Origin: Ctenosaura bakeri
Taxonomy: Eukaryota > Chordata > Lepidosauria > Squamata > Iguanidae
Direction: 5' to 3'
DNA: 64,000 nucleotides
Assembly: GCA_948474755.1 (NCBI GenBank)
Contig: CAOLHI010003119.1
Coordinates: forward strand, 124,001-188,000
The notes beneath the pieces were generated by a model that was given only the letters and a program-made list of their open reading frames with translations, was not told the DNA's origin and did no database searches. Of this stretch, positions 23,801 through 37,600 are shown in pieces; position 1 is the stretch's first letter; each line of letters opens with the position of its first letter. Made by a program: the position numbers and the translations under genes.

Positions 23801-26800
23801 TCCTGAGGTTTACATAGAATCTCTTTTCCCGCAGTTTGAATCCATTGCTCCTTGTCCTAGTCTCTGGAGCAGTGGAAAACCAGCCCACTCCCTCCTCAAC
23901 ATGACATCCCTTCAAATATTTAAACATGGCTATCATTATGGGAATTGTCTGACAGCCTGTGAAAAGCCAGCACTCTAAGTAAATTTTATTCTTTGAATGT
24001 TTCAGATGCATTTAATCTCATTCATGGAGACCACATGTTGATGCCTTCTTGCATTTTCCCACTGTTTCTCCAGTCCCTTTTCTCACCACAGAAAACCCAT
24101 TAAAGAAAGGACTGAATAGCTCCCCAGCACCTTTTAACTGTGAGCAGCAGTCACTTTCTGTCTAGAACAGTGGTTCTCAACCTGTAGGTTGTGACCCCTT
24201 TCACAGGGGTCGCCTAAGACCATTGGAAAATATGTATTTCCAATGGTCTTAGGCTCCATCCCCTCCTTGGTGGTGTTGCGCATGGTGGCCTTTCCTGGGG
24301 AGGGGGGAGGCCTTGTAAATAATAAATAAATAATTTTATGGTTGGAGGTCACCATAACATGAGGAAATGTATTAAAGGGTCATGGCATTAGGAAGGTTGA
24401 GAACCATTGGTCTAGAAGTTGCAGCTATTCCTGCAAACCAGCAAATGAGAGAAGCTGAGGAATTTCTGGGAGCCCTGCAGTCCAGGGTGAGCCACCTCCA
24501 TTCTGAAGCAAATGGAATCTCCTTGAAGTGATCTATAGATTTGTTCTTCAGCCACGACACTCAGCCATTAAAGACTCAAGAATTAAAGGTGTTTCTTCGA
24601 ACCTGGTGCCTTCCACATCTTTTGTGTAATTCCCACAATCCCTGACCAATCATGCTGGCTGAGACTGAGACTGGCAGGGGTTGCAGCTTCCAACATTTGG
24701 AGGGCACCCGGTTAGGAAATGCTGAGCTAGAAACTGAGCCAAAAACTGGCTCTTTTCTGTCACAATACTTTCCCCACCCTAACTAGTTAGGTTGTTATGA
24801 GGTCATGAAATATTTACGACCAATTTAACTAGCTTAATGTTTTCTTTAAGGTCTCACTTTTTACTCCTTTGCCAACCTATCTAGGAAGGATTTGCATGGC
24901 TCTGTCAGTAGAGCTCTTGGACTTCTAGTCCATCTGTATGACTTAACTCTTACACACCTGTGTCTATTTTTACCTATTTATTTATAAAATGTTTCAACTT
25001 TATTGAAAGCCTTATTTTAGAAAGGGAGCAATCACTCACTTGATGCTGCTCGATAGCCTGCCATCCATCGGCGTTTTTCTGTTGAGAAAAGGAAAAAACA
25101 AGTAATCAGAGGTGGGAGGATTCTCTAGATATTGTCCAGTTCTCACCCTATTCTCCCTGTGCTTCTTGGCAGGGCTCCTGGACTCCCAACCCTGCCCAAT
25201 TCTATGTGTATTTACTCAGAAGTAAATCCCACTGCAGCTTAGGAAACTTATGGCCTTATTACTTAACACTGCATTTCAAATATTTCTCGTCCGTTTTTCA
25301 GGGTAGAAACCACTGAAAAGCAGATTATAGCTTAATTAACAATACAAAGGAGAAAATTAGACCATAAAAACAATAACCAACATGCAAATAATGAAAAAGA
25401 AAATACAGTGGCCTCTGGAATTTAGCAAGGGTTCAGGGCACAGAACCTTCACAAAAGGAAAATAAAAAACGTGAACAACTCCCCCTGTCTGCATGAGGGC
25501 CCCCCTCCCATTCCCTTCTGGGGCTCCCCCTCACACTCCCTTGCCCTTTGCCTGGGTGTGCATGCTTCTTTCCACATCCCTGGACAAGAGGCAGGCAAAT
25601 GGGAGGGGGCAGCCCTGTGCTCAGAGAAGACGTATGTCTGCCCCCATTCCTTTGCCTTTCCCCTGGGCACATGTGCCTTCCTTCATGCACTCACAGAAAA
25701 GGCACATGAATGGGAGGGGGCAGCCCCATGTACGGGGAAGGCACATGCATGCCTCCCCAGTATTCTACCCCTCACATTCTCTTGCTTTTTGCCCAGGAGT
25801 GGTGCCTTCACCCTCCACACCTGAGCAAAAAGCAAGCAAATGGGAGGCGCAGCCCTGAGCATGGAGAAGGTGCACATGTGCCTCCCCCATTCTCCCCCTC
25901 CCATTCACTTGTCTTTTGCCCGAGCCTGAAGAAGGGAGGGCAACGGAGGGGGAGAATGGGGGAGACAAGTGGGCACCTGGTGAATAATCAAACTTGTGAA
26001 GATCAAACCTACAAATACAGAGGGAAGACTGTATAACCCTTAAAAAAAAGCAGCAACCAAAACCTCAATTAAAAATATTATAATTAAATGCAGTGTAGAA
26101 CGAATAACGCTCTAGACTCCTAACAAGAGCCTACAAAGAGGAGACCATGCCCATCATTGTCTAGGACACTGCAAAGATGTAAAGCCATCAGAGAAAAGGC
26201 TCTGTGCCACGCATTTATAAGTCTCGGGCCCTTTTCGCATGGCACTTGCCATGTGAAAGGGCGCCTGGAGCATCGTGCGATGTGAGGAGTGATCTGCATG
26301 ACGCACCCACAATTGCGTGACGATCCAGGGGCCGGCAGGCACCGATCACGCACCTTTTCATTTTCGGCTAGAAGCCGAAAGTGGTGTGCAATTGTGCATT
26401 GCTCCCAGCCCCCACGCACACTTATCTGGCATACAAAGCCTCTGGAGCCGTGCTGGTCATGCTTCCTGCCCCAGCGCAACCTGGGAAGCTCCCAGGCTGC
26501 ATTGCGGAAGGAAGAGGTGCGGCTCTCGCGCGAGCAGGCAGCTCATGCAGAACTGAAGGAGCAGGGACGCGAGAGCCTCTCGCTGGAGGCTGCTTGCACG
26601 ATCCCTGCACCCCAGCGCCAGAAAAAGATAAGGTGTGGAAAGGGCCTCAGAGTCCATACTGGCGAATCTAAAACCTATAATCTGTTTTCTATGATTACAG
26701 CTTTGTTATGAAACAGATTGTTATTTCTCTTTCAGAAAACTGATACATGGGACAAATTTCCACAAGAAATGCACCCCCCCCGCCATTTGTACTGATGCTG

Positions 26801-29800
26801 CCACCAGTGGGAAGAAATCGAAATATCAGAAAAGTGTGAGACAAAACCGGACCCCCCAATACAAGACAATAGCTATGAAGGGGTATGAATCATGCATCCC
26901 TGCAGACTCTTTCAGATGCTGCCAGACTATAATCCTTGCAATCCCAGCCAGCACAGTTTATAGGGAGAATTAAGAGGTGATGCAGTAACAATATCTGGAA
27001 GGACACAGGAGTCCCATCTGACTTAGAGTTTGGGATCTTTCACTGGGTTTTTACTAGAGGGAGGGGGAGAGTCAGGCTCAGCCATGGCTCTCAGAGATAG
27101 GGGTCCCCACAACAGAAAGAAAAGTGCCTTAGAACCAGAAAAAACATATCAGTATAGAATGTAATACCCTTCAAAGCCACTGCGACTTAATTCTATTTAA
27201 GTATGTCTATGGCCCAGGAGAAAAATTTGACAATTGATAAGACGAGACTCAGCTGCATTCCAGCCCTGATAAATTTGGATCTGGGAACCTAGACTTCATC
27301 TGTTAACCATCAGAGGATTGTTTAATCTCAGATAAACCATCTTTGAAAATATATGGTGTGGGAGGGGATGAAGGATTTAGAAGGCTGTGGGTTTCTTGTT
27401 CAATGTGGGTAAATGAAGGATGGCATTCTGAGGTCACAGAACTAGTCTGGAAACAACCTACATAAACTTCAGCAACTTTGGAGTCCATATCTAAGATGTT
27501 CTCCTACAAGGGGAAGAGGGTCTGGGGGTTCCACCAAGGGTCAGGCAGTCTCTGCCATCAGCAGTCTGAAGAAAAATGTAGCACAGAAGAAGACACGTGG
27601 CCCAGCAAAAGCATCCACAGGCACTTACTGAGGTAGGAGGCAATCCGAGCCAGCAACAGAAGTGCTGCCGGGACTCCGAAGACGGCTCCAACCATGAATC
27701 CCACGTTGACTAAAACAGAAGAAACACATTGCTTTTCCATCAAGCTCTTTAAGGTTACTGACACAAGCCCTGAGATCCGTTAAGCAGAGATGCTAGTGGC
27801 TGAAGCTCCCAACATTACCCATGGACTATGACCTTCTTTTGAAAGAATTCTTTCTCCCCTGAGGCTTACCAGAGCCTAGCATTACTGGCTTCACTAAAAT
27901 CATTTAATTTAAAAATGCACAGAGAGTCCAAGTGTGTGTGTTATTTTAGACCATGTTACGCAATGCAAAGGCAGAAAGAAAGCTGTATCTTTCTGCCTCA
28001 CTGCTGTCAAATATGGAGCTTATACTTTCAAGGTTTATTCTTCCAGCGCCTTTATCAAACGTCACCCCATTCCATTCTCTGAGCCTTCAGCATAGGACTC
28101 CATCTTCTTCCTTGCACACCTAAACATATTCAGAGTTGAATGGAGTTTTTCCCCGTAACAGGGGCCGCTGGGGAGTGCTCCCCTCCCAGAATCCCCCCCT
28201 GCTGACCAAGGGCCCCTTCCTTTTGCCCCCTTCAGTCTCTCACCGCCAGGCTCTTCAAAGGCCAAGACCAGCGGCTTGCTTAGGCTGGCATGATCCACAT
28301 GGCACCGGTAGAGGTCCCTCTCTTTGGGGTCAATGTCGATGCCAAGCCAAGTGTGGTAGGTTCCATCTGAGTTGGGAGCAACATCCCTACGGAAAGTTTC
28401 ATGGTCCAGGACCTTCTCCCCCTTTTTCCAAGTGGCACCAATCTCCTTGGGGTAGAAGCCGTGGACCTGGCAGATGAGGGCTTCCTGGCCATCACCAATT
28501 GCCTTGCGTGTTACCTTCCCTACAGGGGGATCTGAAAGAAAACAGCAAATCAAGGATCAATGCATCTCTTAAGACCTTCCGAACAGGCAGCAGGAGGGAT
28601 GGGATGTTTGGGCAGAAGGAAGGGGCCTCCTGGGTTCAAGCATAGTCCTGCCCTTCACCCCGAAACTAGATAATCACATCTTTAGCCTACTAAAGAAGGG
28701 AAAACCCATCCCTAAGAAGAGGATTTGCTAGATTCATTCTGAACACACACATCTATGGTGTTAGGGCAGCGGTGTGCAACTACACAGGAATTGGAGCCTA
28801 ACCGGGTCCCCAACCCCACCATGAGCAGCACCTGCCTGTCAGTGGGCCAAAATTAGCCATATAGGAGCCAAAATGGTCACCACAAATGGAGCAACGTCAT
28901 TTCTGGCTAACATGTGGTTTTAAAAAGGGATATTTTCCAGATAAGGAAGAGTGTTTCTGTACTTTGGAGTCTTCTGGCATGGCTGTTGGACAAAAATAGC
29001 CTAAAAATCATCCTCCCCAAAAAATTAAAAATGGAGGGGAGGAGGTTCAAGAGGCTTCGAGGGACTGGGAGGGAGCTTCAGAAGCTGCAAAAGACGTTGG
29101 AGGTCCATCTGCAGCACATGTGGGGAAGACCTCTTTTTGTCCCACAGCTACCTAAAGACATGGGACCTCCACCTGTCCCACTTCAAGGGCACCAGACGTG
29201 GGGCGACCTCCCTTTATCTCAGCATGATGGCTCCAAAGTTATTCCTATAACTGAATAAATGCTGCCACCACAGAGATCAGGTATCTGAACCAAGCCAGTC
29301 TGTTGTTTTATTATTGTTTTTATTCTTATTATTGTAGCATTCCCAAAGGCACACGTGTACAGTTAGCCCTCCACTTTCATGAGGGTTAAAGGTGCCAGAT
29401 CCCGCAAAAATGGAAAAACCACGAATAAAAATAAAAATGGTAAAAGCTATATTTTTTTTAAATCTAAGAATACTTCTGTGGAAATCTCTGGGACCTTCAG
29501 TGCGATTCTATGTTCAACTTGTGGTGGAAGCGGGCCACAGATTCATGCCGGAAGACCCAGCAATACCTAGAGAAGTGCTCTCTCTAGGAATCTCTAGGTC
29601 TTCCAGTGGGACTCTGTGGTCCACTTCCAGCTGAAGTGGAACACAGAACTGCAGAGGATGACCTAGAGATTCCTAGAGATAACATATTTTTTTCCATGGC
29701 AAAGATATGGGGCAAATACAGTAAGATTTTAAAAAAAAATAAAAAAAAATAAAAATAACCCAGGAATAATCAAATCAGTGAATACTAAACCAGCGAAAGT

Positions 29801-32800
29801 GAAGACCCAGCTTCATATTAAAACAATGGCCCTTTCCACACGCAGGCGAAGAAACGGGGGAAACCACGCTGAAACAGAGGTTACCTTAAACCCGGTAAGT
29901 CCGTCGCCGCGTGGAGCAGAGCATTTTTGCTGCTCCACATTCGTCGGCGTCCTGCGGCATCCAAAATGGCTGCTTATGACTGGCGGAGGCTCTCCACCAA
30001 CCGGAGAAGCTTGCCAGCCAGAAAGCCCGTCCCCGGCAGATCTGCAGGCATGCCCTTGCACATGTCTGCAAATCTACACCGGGCGCTGCAACGCAGCTGC
30101 ACGCCTTGTGCCTTTTAAAAACCACTTGAAAAGTGGTTTTTAAAGAAGCACACGGCGCTGCCACTTCTGGGCGCCCTAGTGCGGATTGGGGTGTGGAATT
30201 ACACTAAAGTAATCCGTCCCAATCCATTTTATGGTGTAGACGACCTCCGTCAGAGGTCGAGCTATACCGTTTTAATACTCCAGAAGTTCAACATAGGGTT
30301 AAAGATTACTTTGCTTACAGAACTTTGTTGTTGTGTTCTGATTTATGGCGCCCTGAAGGTCAATCTATCATGGGGTTTTCTTGGCAAGATTTGTTTGGAG
30401 GAGATAGGCTGAGAGAGTGTGTCCTGCCCAATGTCACTCAGTGGGTTTCTACGGCTGAGCAGGGATTTGAATCCTGGTCTCCAGAGTCATAGTCCAGCAA
30501 TCAAATTGGGGGCTGCATCCAGACTTTGAAACTTTAAGTAAAACTATTTCTCTTCCCTCAGGCTTCTAGAAGCTGACTGTGATGGAATTGTAGTGGCATG
30601 GTGTGCTGGTTCGTTGGCTTGTTTACAGTTCTTTTAATTGAATTTCAATGGTTTTAATTTTACAAAATGTTTTAATTTTTAGTTTTTTAAAAAAATAACT
30701 TTTATATTTATTCTTTTTCTTTATGTTTCTGTATAGCTCTTAATCTGCACTATTTTTAATAAGCTGCTTTGAGCTGCTTTGTGCTGCTTTGTGAGCTGCT
30801 TTGACTCCCATGTTTGAGTAAAAGGTCAGGATATAAATGAATTAATTACACACATGTATTCGTACGTACATGCATAATACCAGCTGGGATGGAAGGAGAA
30901 TTCAAACACAGACCTGGCCCTACCTGCACTCTGCAACACTCCAGCCTACTAAAACATTTGACTGAATTTAGGGGACTGAGTTTCAAGGAGCAGGAGCAGG
31001 GAATGCATCCATGGACTGTGCTATCGCAGTTCAAGCAGAAAGGATCAACATATCTGAATGCTTCCCCCACCCAACAAAGGTATAAACCCTCTCATCCTGC
31101 TATGCTAGTTTGGTACTTGTGCTCCAGTAAAGCAACTGAATTTGCCTTTTCTCTTCATTTAGAACCACTGCATTTCTTTAAGGAAAATTGAACAGAACTC
31201 CTCTTCTCTGAGAATGGTAGCCTCTCTCTCTGGCCCCTGTTGGGCTGCTGAGTAGGTTGCTCTCAGGCAGAATATACCTGAATATTGCTGGGCTGGAGTA
31301 TAACGTTATTGCTGGTTTTTCCTATGAGCCTTTAAGTCATTTCTGACTTATGGCAGCCCTAAAGCGACCCTATCATGGGGTTTCATTGGCAAGATTTGTT
31401 CAGAGGGGTTTGCCTTTGCCCTTCTCTGAGGCTGAGAGAGCATGGCTGATGTGGATTTGAATCCTGGTCTCCAAAGTTGTAATTCAATGCTCAGTCTCTC
31501 TACACCATGCTCAGGTCCCAGACCTTTTTCTGGACACTGGACGCGTATGCCTAGTTGAGAACAAAGCCAAGGAGTGTGTGTGTGGAGGCAGAAGGAGGGA
31601 GTGGGGCCCAATGGCGACTCCTCCCTGGCAGAAGCCCTCCCTGTCTCACCTGCCCACAGCACTCACCTCTCCTCAGGAACATCTCTTTCCCATAGTCCAG
31701 GTAAATCTGCAGCCACATAATGCAGGCATCCTCCAGGTAGCCCTTCAGGTACTGGTTGTTTGCTGCATCAGCATCCCACTTCTTCTTGGTGATCTGGGCT
31801 GCCCCATCGGCTGCTGTCCAGGTGAGGGTCGTCTTGTCAAAGCTGATGTAGTCCTTCCCGTCGTAGGCAAACTGGATGTACCCTCTTTTGCTCCTGTCCT
31901 TCCTCAGCTCACAGCCCAATGCCTCCTGCAGAATGTGAAACCCTGAAAGAGACCCATCAAATGTGAGGGTTGGGGGTCATGTAAACAGAGCTGGGGGACA
32001 GCCTCTCCCTCCCACATGCCAAGCCCTACAAACCAGGTTCAAGTGGATTTTTTTTCTTATTTTATCTAAGATTGAAGGAAGAGTCAAGAGACAGAGGCCA
32101 CTCAAAAAACTTGAAACATTATTCAAGAATGAAAGCAATGAGGCTGCTTTTCATCCTGGAGAGAAGTGACTAGCGGGGTGCCACATGGTTCTGTCCTGGG
32201 CCCAGTGCTGTTCAATATTTTTATCAGCAACTTGGATGAAGGAATAGAGGGCACGCTCATCAAATCTGCAGATGACACCAAATTGAGAGGGATTGCTAAT
32301 GTGCCAGAAGACAGGATCAAAATTCAAAATGACCTGGACAGATTGGAGAGCTGGGCGAAGGCTAACAAAATGAAATTCAACAGAGAGAAGTGTAAGGTCC
32401 TACACTTAGGTAGAAAAAATGGAATATAGAAATATAGGATGGGGGACACGTGGCTGGATAGCAGTACGTGTGAAAGGGATCTAGGAGTCTTAATAGACCA
32501 CAAGCTGAACATGAGTCAGCAGTGTGATGCGGCAGCCAAGAAAGCCAATGCAATTCTCAGCTGCATCAACAGAAGCATGGTGTCTAGATAAAGGGAGGTA
32601 CTGGTACCACTCTACTCTGCTTTGGTTAGACCTCATCTTGAATACTGTGTCCAGTTCTGGGCACCCCAATTCAAGAAGGATATTGACAAGCTGGAGCAAG
32701 TCCAGAGGAGGGCGACCAAAATGGTGAGAGGCCTGGAAGCCATGCCTTATGAGGATAGACTTAGAGAGCTGGGTATGTTTAGTCTGCAGAAGAGAAGGTT

Positions 32801-34648
32801 AAGAGGGGATAAGATAGCCATATTTAAATATTTTAAGGGATGCCATGTAGAGGAAGGAGAGGGCTTGTTTTCTGCTGCTCCAGAGATCAGGACAAGGAGC
32901 AATGGATTCAAGCTGCAGGAAAGGAGATTCCACCTGAACCTCAGGAAGAACTTCCTGACAGTCAGGGCTGTCCGGCAGTGGAATCTGCTGCCTCGGAGTG
33001 TAGTGGAGTCTCCTTCCTTGGAGGTTTTTAAGCAGAGGCTTGATGGCCATCTGTCGGGAGTGCTTTGAGGGTGTTCCTGTATGGCAGGGGGTTGGACTAG
33101 ATGGCCCGTGTGGTCTCTTCCAACTCTACATTTCTATGATTCTATGATTAACTACTACATTTTATGACGTATTGAATCCTGACTCCCAAACCCTCACCCC
33201 ACAGACCCTCCATGGTCCCTCTTTGGGCCTCTTCCCTCCCCATTCTTTACTTCCTCTCTGACTACCCTTTTGACTTCCCCCTCCAGCCTCCCTCTTCCAA
33301 AATCCTTCCCCACAAAGCCCCAGGGGACTCTCCCCACAGTCTCCAATTGACAGACAATGACATTATGGAGCTGATAGTAAGCACTCCTGGCATCTATCTG
33401 AGCTGACATTTGGAAGGATGGATCTGCAGCACTCCCAAACTGCGAACACAATCTTTCTGGGGGAGCGTGACCCTGTCCAGAATTGGCTGATAAACCTCCA
33501 ACCCCTTGATAGTAAGCATCCCTCTTGTCTGGATTCAATTTCAATTTATTTTTCTTCATCCAGCCCATTACCTCCTTCAAGCTTTCATTCAGAGGAGACA
33601 TGCTGTCCATAACAGAAGTTGTTTTTGAAGGCATGGAGAAATATATTTGGGTGTCATCAGCTTATGAGTTTTATGCCCAAGGAATGCATGCCAAAAGTTT
33701 GCCACTACGCTACCCAAGTCCTTAGGCATATTTATTTAGAACACCCAGTCTCTTGGGCATTTCAATTGGATTGTACTACTAAATAAACATGTAGGACTGA
33801 CTGCATCTCCAGAGACAGAGTCTATGCCCATTTACTCCAGATGAGAGTCCAGTATAAAGGAATAAATGTTAAATTACTTTGGATATTTAAATAGCAGAGC
33901 ATTTGCATTTTGCAAATATTTTGTAATACATCTTATCCGTGCCTAACTGCAAATAAGTCCAATTGTTCTCTGCAGGATTTACTGCCAGCATTGTGAATGA
34001 AAGGCAGGAGTCTTAATTGATTAACTGGGTCAAAAACAAGAGAGAATTAGTTTTCTGTAACACATGTATGTTTAAGTGCAGGCTCTAGCCCAGGCTCCAA
34101 CCCAGGTCATTTCCGCACTACACTCTTAAAGCGCGATTATTCTGCTTTCAACATCCTATGGAATCCTGAGGTTTGCAGTTTTGGGAGGGGCCGGCCAGCC
34201 CCTCCTAAAACTGCAAATTCCAGGATTCCATAGGATGTTGCAAGTGGAATAATCACGTTATAAGAGTGTGGTGCGGAAATGGCCAGTCACTAATTTAAAC
34301 TCCTCACCACCTGATTTGTTTCTAAAAATCTGTACCACACAGTGCTTAAAAGGAGCGGGGAAGTCCACTGTTATATTGTCAAGTTGCAATAACAGAACTG
34401 GCTGCTGCAGGAACCAGACTGTATTTATTGGTATTCTGTATATAGTGCTGAATAATCAGCATTTTGCATCATAACAACTGTTAGGGAGTTACATCTTCCA
34501 ATCATGTTCAAAACTCAGATCAGCAACTCACACAAATGGTGGGGGATTGCTTTGTGACTTTCTGATCACCACCAACCAATCTCATACTGCACAGGTAGCT
34601 TCCCTGGAACACTAGAAAACACTGGCTTCCAGACATCGTTTACCTTGA

Positions 34649-34686
<38 letters not shown>

Positions 34687-37600
34687 TCTCTTTCCATGCA
34701 TCTCCCCAAAAGCTGAAAGATTTGCACTTAAGAAGCAATAGAACTGGATGGATGGCCACTTCTCCTTCTCCTCTGGAATGTGGGCTCCCTCCTATCTCAT
34801 AGGATGGAATTATGAGGCCTTCCACATGTTGACTGCAACTCTGGGCATTCCTTCTTAATAATAGCTTATGCACAAGGGTGGTTTTGGGGGGAAGAGTACC
34901 AAGGTCCCACTCCCAATCTTGCAGCTCTGCCAGCTGTGGGAATACCAGATGGTTTTAACTGCAGCTCCCAGCAGCCCTAGCCAGCACAATCAATGCTGAC
35001 AAAGCCTGGGAGTTGCGGTCCAGCATCTGGAGGGGAGCACAATTGTTACCCTTGTGCTCGTGTCTGCACAGAATTTAAGGGGAGACTATTTTTCCAGGAT
35101 TCTTCTGGTTTAATCAGCTTGACTGGGAAGGGTCTCTACTGTAAAAAAAAGTTCTATCTTTCTGCCTTTCTGCAGTCCCCTCTGCATTTCTTTCTCCTGG
35201 AAGACACAAACAAAGGGTAGGAATCTGCTGCTAATTGCTCACCCACCTCCACTCTGGTTGTAACGGTGCCGTGCGGTTGCCAAATTCTCTCTGAATACTC
35301 TTTCTGTGCTCTGTGTTCTCTTAGTGTTGAAGTCCCAGTGTTGAGGATCTATCTTTTCCACCTCCTTCACCCACGGGACTCGAGGCACAGCCTTCCTCGT
35401 ATTGGCATCATAGTAAATAAAGGGTAGGTCATCCACGTACCCCACGCTAAAGAACTGTGGCAGCCCTGGGCCAGCCTCTGTCACTGCCGTGAAGTAATAG
35501 CGCAGGGAGTGAGAGGAAGAGCCTGGAAAGAAAGACATTTTATATACGGTTGGGACCTGTAGCTGTAACTCTCTTTTCAAGCCTTCAAAGCCTTTCCAAG
35601 ATTCTGCCACCCTGTGGGACTCCCCATGAAAGAGGTCCAAGAAGTGAACTGGCCTGTGGAAAGAAGGATTGGAGAGGACGATGTCTATGAGCCCAAAATA
35701 TATTCCAGTTAATTAGGAGGAGCAAATTGGGGAAGCCAAAATAACAGAGAGAAGACAAGAGAAGAGATGGAATGGGGATGGTCAGAGGAGGGGGATAAGA
35801 AAGCTTACTTGGGAGCTAAGGAGAGCAGAAGGTGGAATTTTTAAAAAGGGAGGTGGGGTGAATATCTAAGGCCACCTTTCATGGTCATAAAAGGATTCCC
35901 CCAGAAAAAGATTCCTAACTGAAGAGGAAAGGAACTGGTGGGGTCCTCCACTGATATGCACTGCAGGTACACCCCATTTTCTTTATATGAAAACAAACAT
36001 TCCTGTTAGAAATATACTGTTCTACAAAATTAATTGTAGCATAAAGGACGCAAAGTAAGCCAGACCAAGCAGGTTAAATGGAAAACAATACTGGTCAAAT
36101 ATAATATCAAAATTGTAGTTTTTTCCAGGTGTCTTTATCTAGGAAAATGATACATTAAAGCACACCAACTTGTAGTTAGAAATGAAAAGAAAAAAAAATC
36201 TGGATTCTTGACTTTTCTGCTCATTTTTCTTGAAAAATTGAAAAAAAAATAGAAATTATATAGGGATTATAGAATTTTTTTTTTTTGAATGATGAAAAGT
36301 TAAGGCAGAATAGTCATATATTTATGACTATATACTTTAGAAGGTAGAGAGTTTTACGCAGAACTATGTACAGTGCTCCCTCTTTCGGCATATGTGAATC
36401 TGATGTTGCGTGAAGTGGCATGTCTGCGATCGCTGATGGACACAGTGGGCATGTTATCAACTTCATACACCGTATGTTGTGATGCAGTGTGAAAAGTACC
36501 TGCAATCAGCTTTCCAAGGTTTGTTACCGCAGCTGTGAGCCAGGAACACACCAGAGGTACAAGGATGCAGTCCCTGCCCCACTAAGCTTACAAATCATAC
36601 AAGTTGGGGGAAGAGGACTGCAAAAAAGATGATCTGGAGTCTCTTGGGGATGTGTTCGAATCTCAGTTCTGCCTCTCCCCCTGCCCCACTTTGCACACCA
36701 AGGAAACCCAAAATGCAATCCCTCTCTTAATATGGGACTGGATGGGCCTGTCGCTCTCTTCCTGCCCCCAAACACACCCTTGCCCAACACATGGGGCTCT
36801 CAAGCCTGAACTCTCCCCTTCCGCACTGCAGTGTCATAGTGCTGTTATTCCACTTTCAACCTCCTGTGGAGTTCTGGAGTTTGAGGCCAAAGAACTCTCT
36901 GGCTGAGAAGTCAAAGCCCCTCCCTAAACTGCAAACCCCAGGATTCCATAGGAGGTTGAAAGTGGAATCATAGCACTATAAAAGTGTAGTGTGGAAATGG
37001 TGGAAGTCAAGAGCCCTGGTGGTGCAGTGGTTAAATGCCGGTACTGCAAGCCACAAGGTTGTGAGTTCGATCCTGCCGGGCTCTAAGGTTGACTCAGCAT
37101 TAAGGTTTACCCACCCTTCCGCAGGTCGGTAAAATGAGTACCCAGCTTGTTGGGGGCATGTATAGAAATACATGCTATTTGTAAGTTGTTCGCCGCCTCA
37201 ATCCACGTGGAGAGGCGGGATATAAATAAATAAAAAGAGGAGGAAACCGAGACTGCCACGCTTTGAACAGATCATGGGAAGGTGGGACAAGCTAGAAGAA
37301 CAGGTTGCTTACCTGTAACTGTGGTTCTTCGAGTGGTCATCTGTGCCATCATACACTAGGAGCTTTAGCGCCTGCGCGGTAGCGTTCGGAAACTTCTAGA
37401 GCTTGTTCGCTTGGCGGGAACCCCTCCCCCACGCCGGTACTGCGCATGCTCCTCCCGCCGAGCAACGGTCTCTCCTCAGTTCTGTCGTCCGCCGTAGAAC
37501 CTACAGGGACCTGAGAAAGAGGGGAGGAAGGGCGGGTGTGTATGATGGCACAGATGACCACTCGAAGAACCACAGTTACAGGTAAGCAACCTGTTCTTCT

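Noticed and set aside
25460..26036. Several open frames on both strands
   Set aside because: They arise from the minisatellite-like tandem repeat in a class I intron.
37011..37085. tRNA gene
   Set aside because: The A/B-box-like head belongs to a SINE found three times in the window; no cloverleaf with a usable anticodon is apparent.
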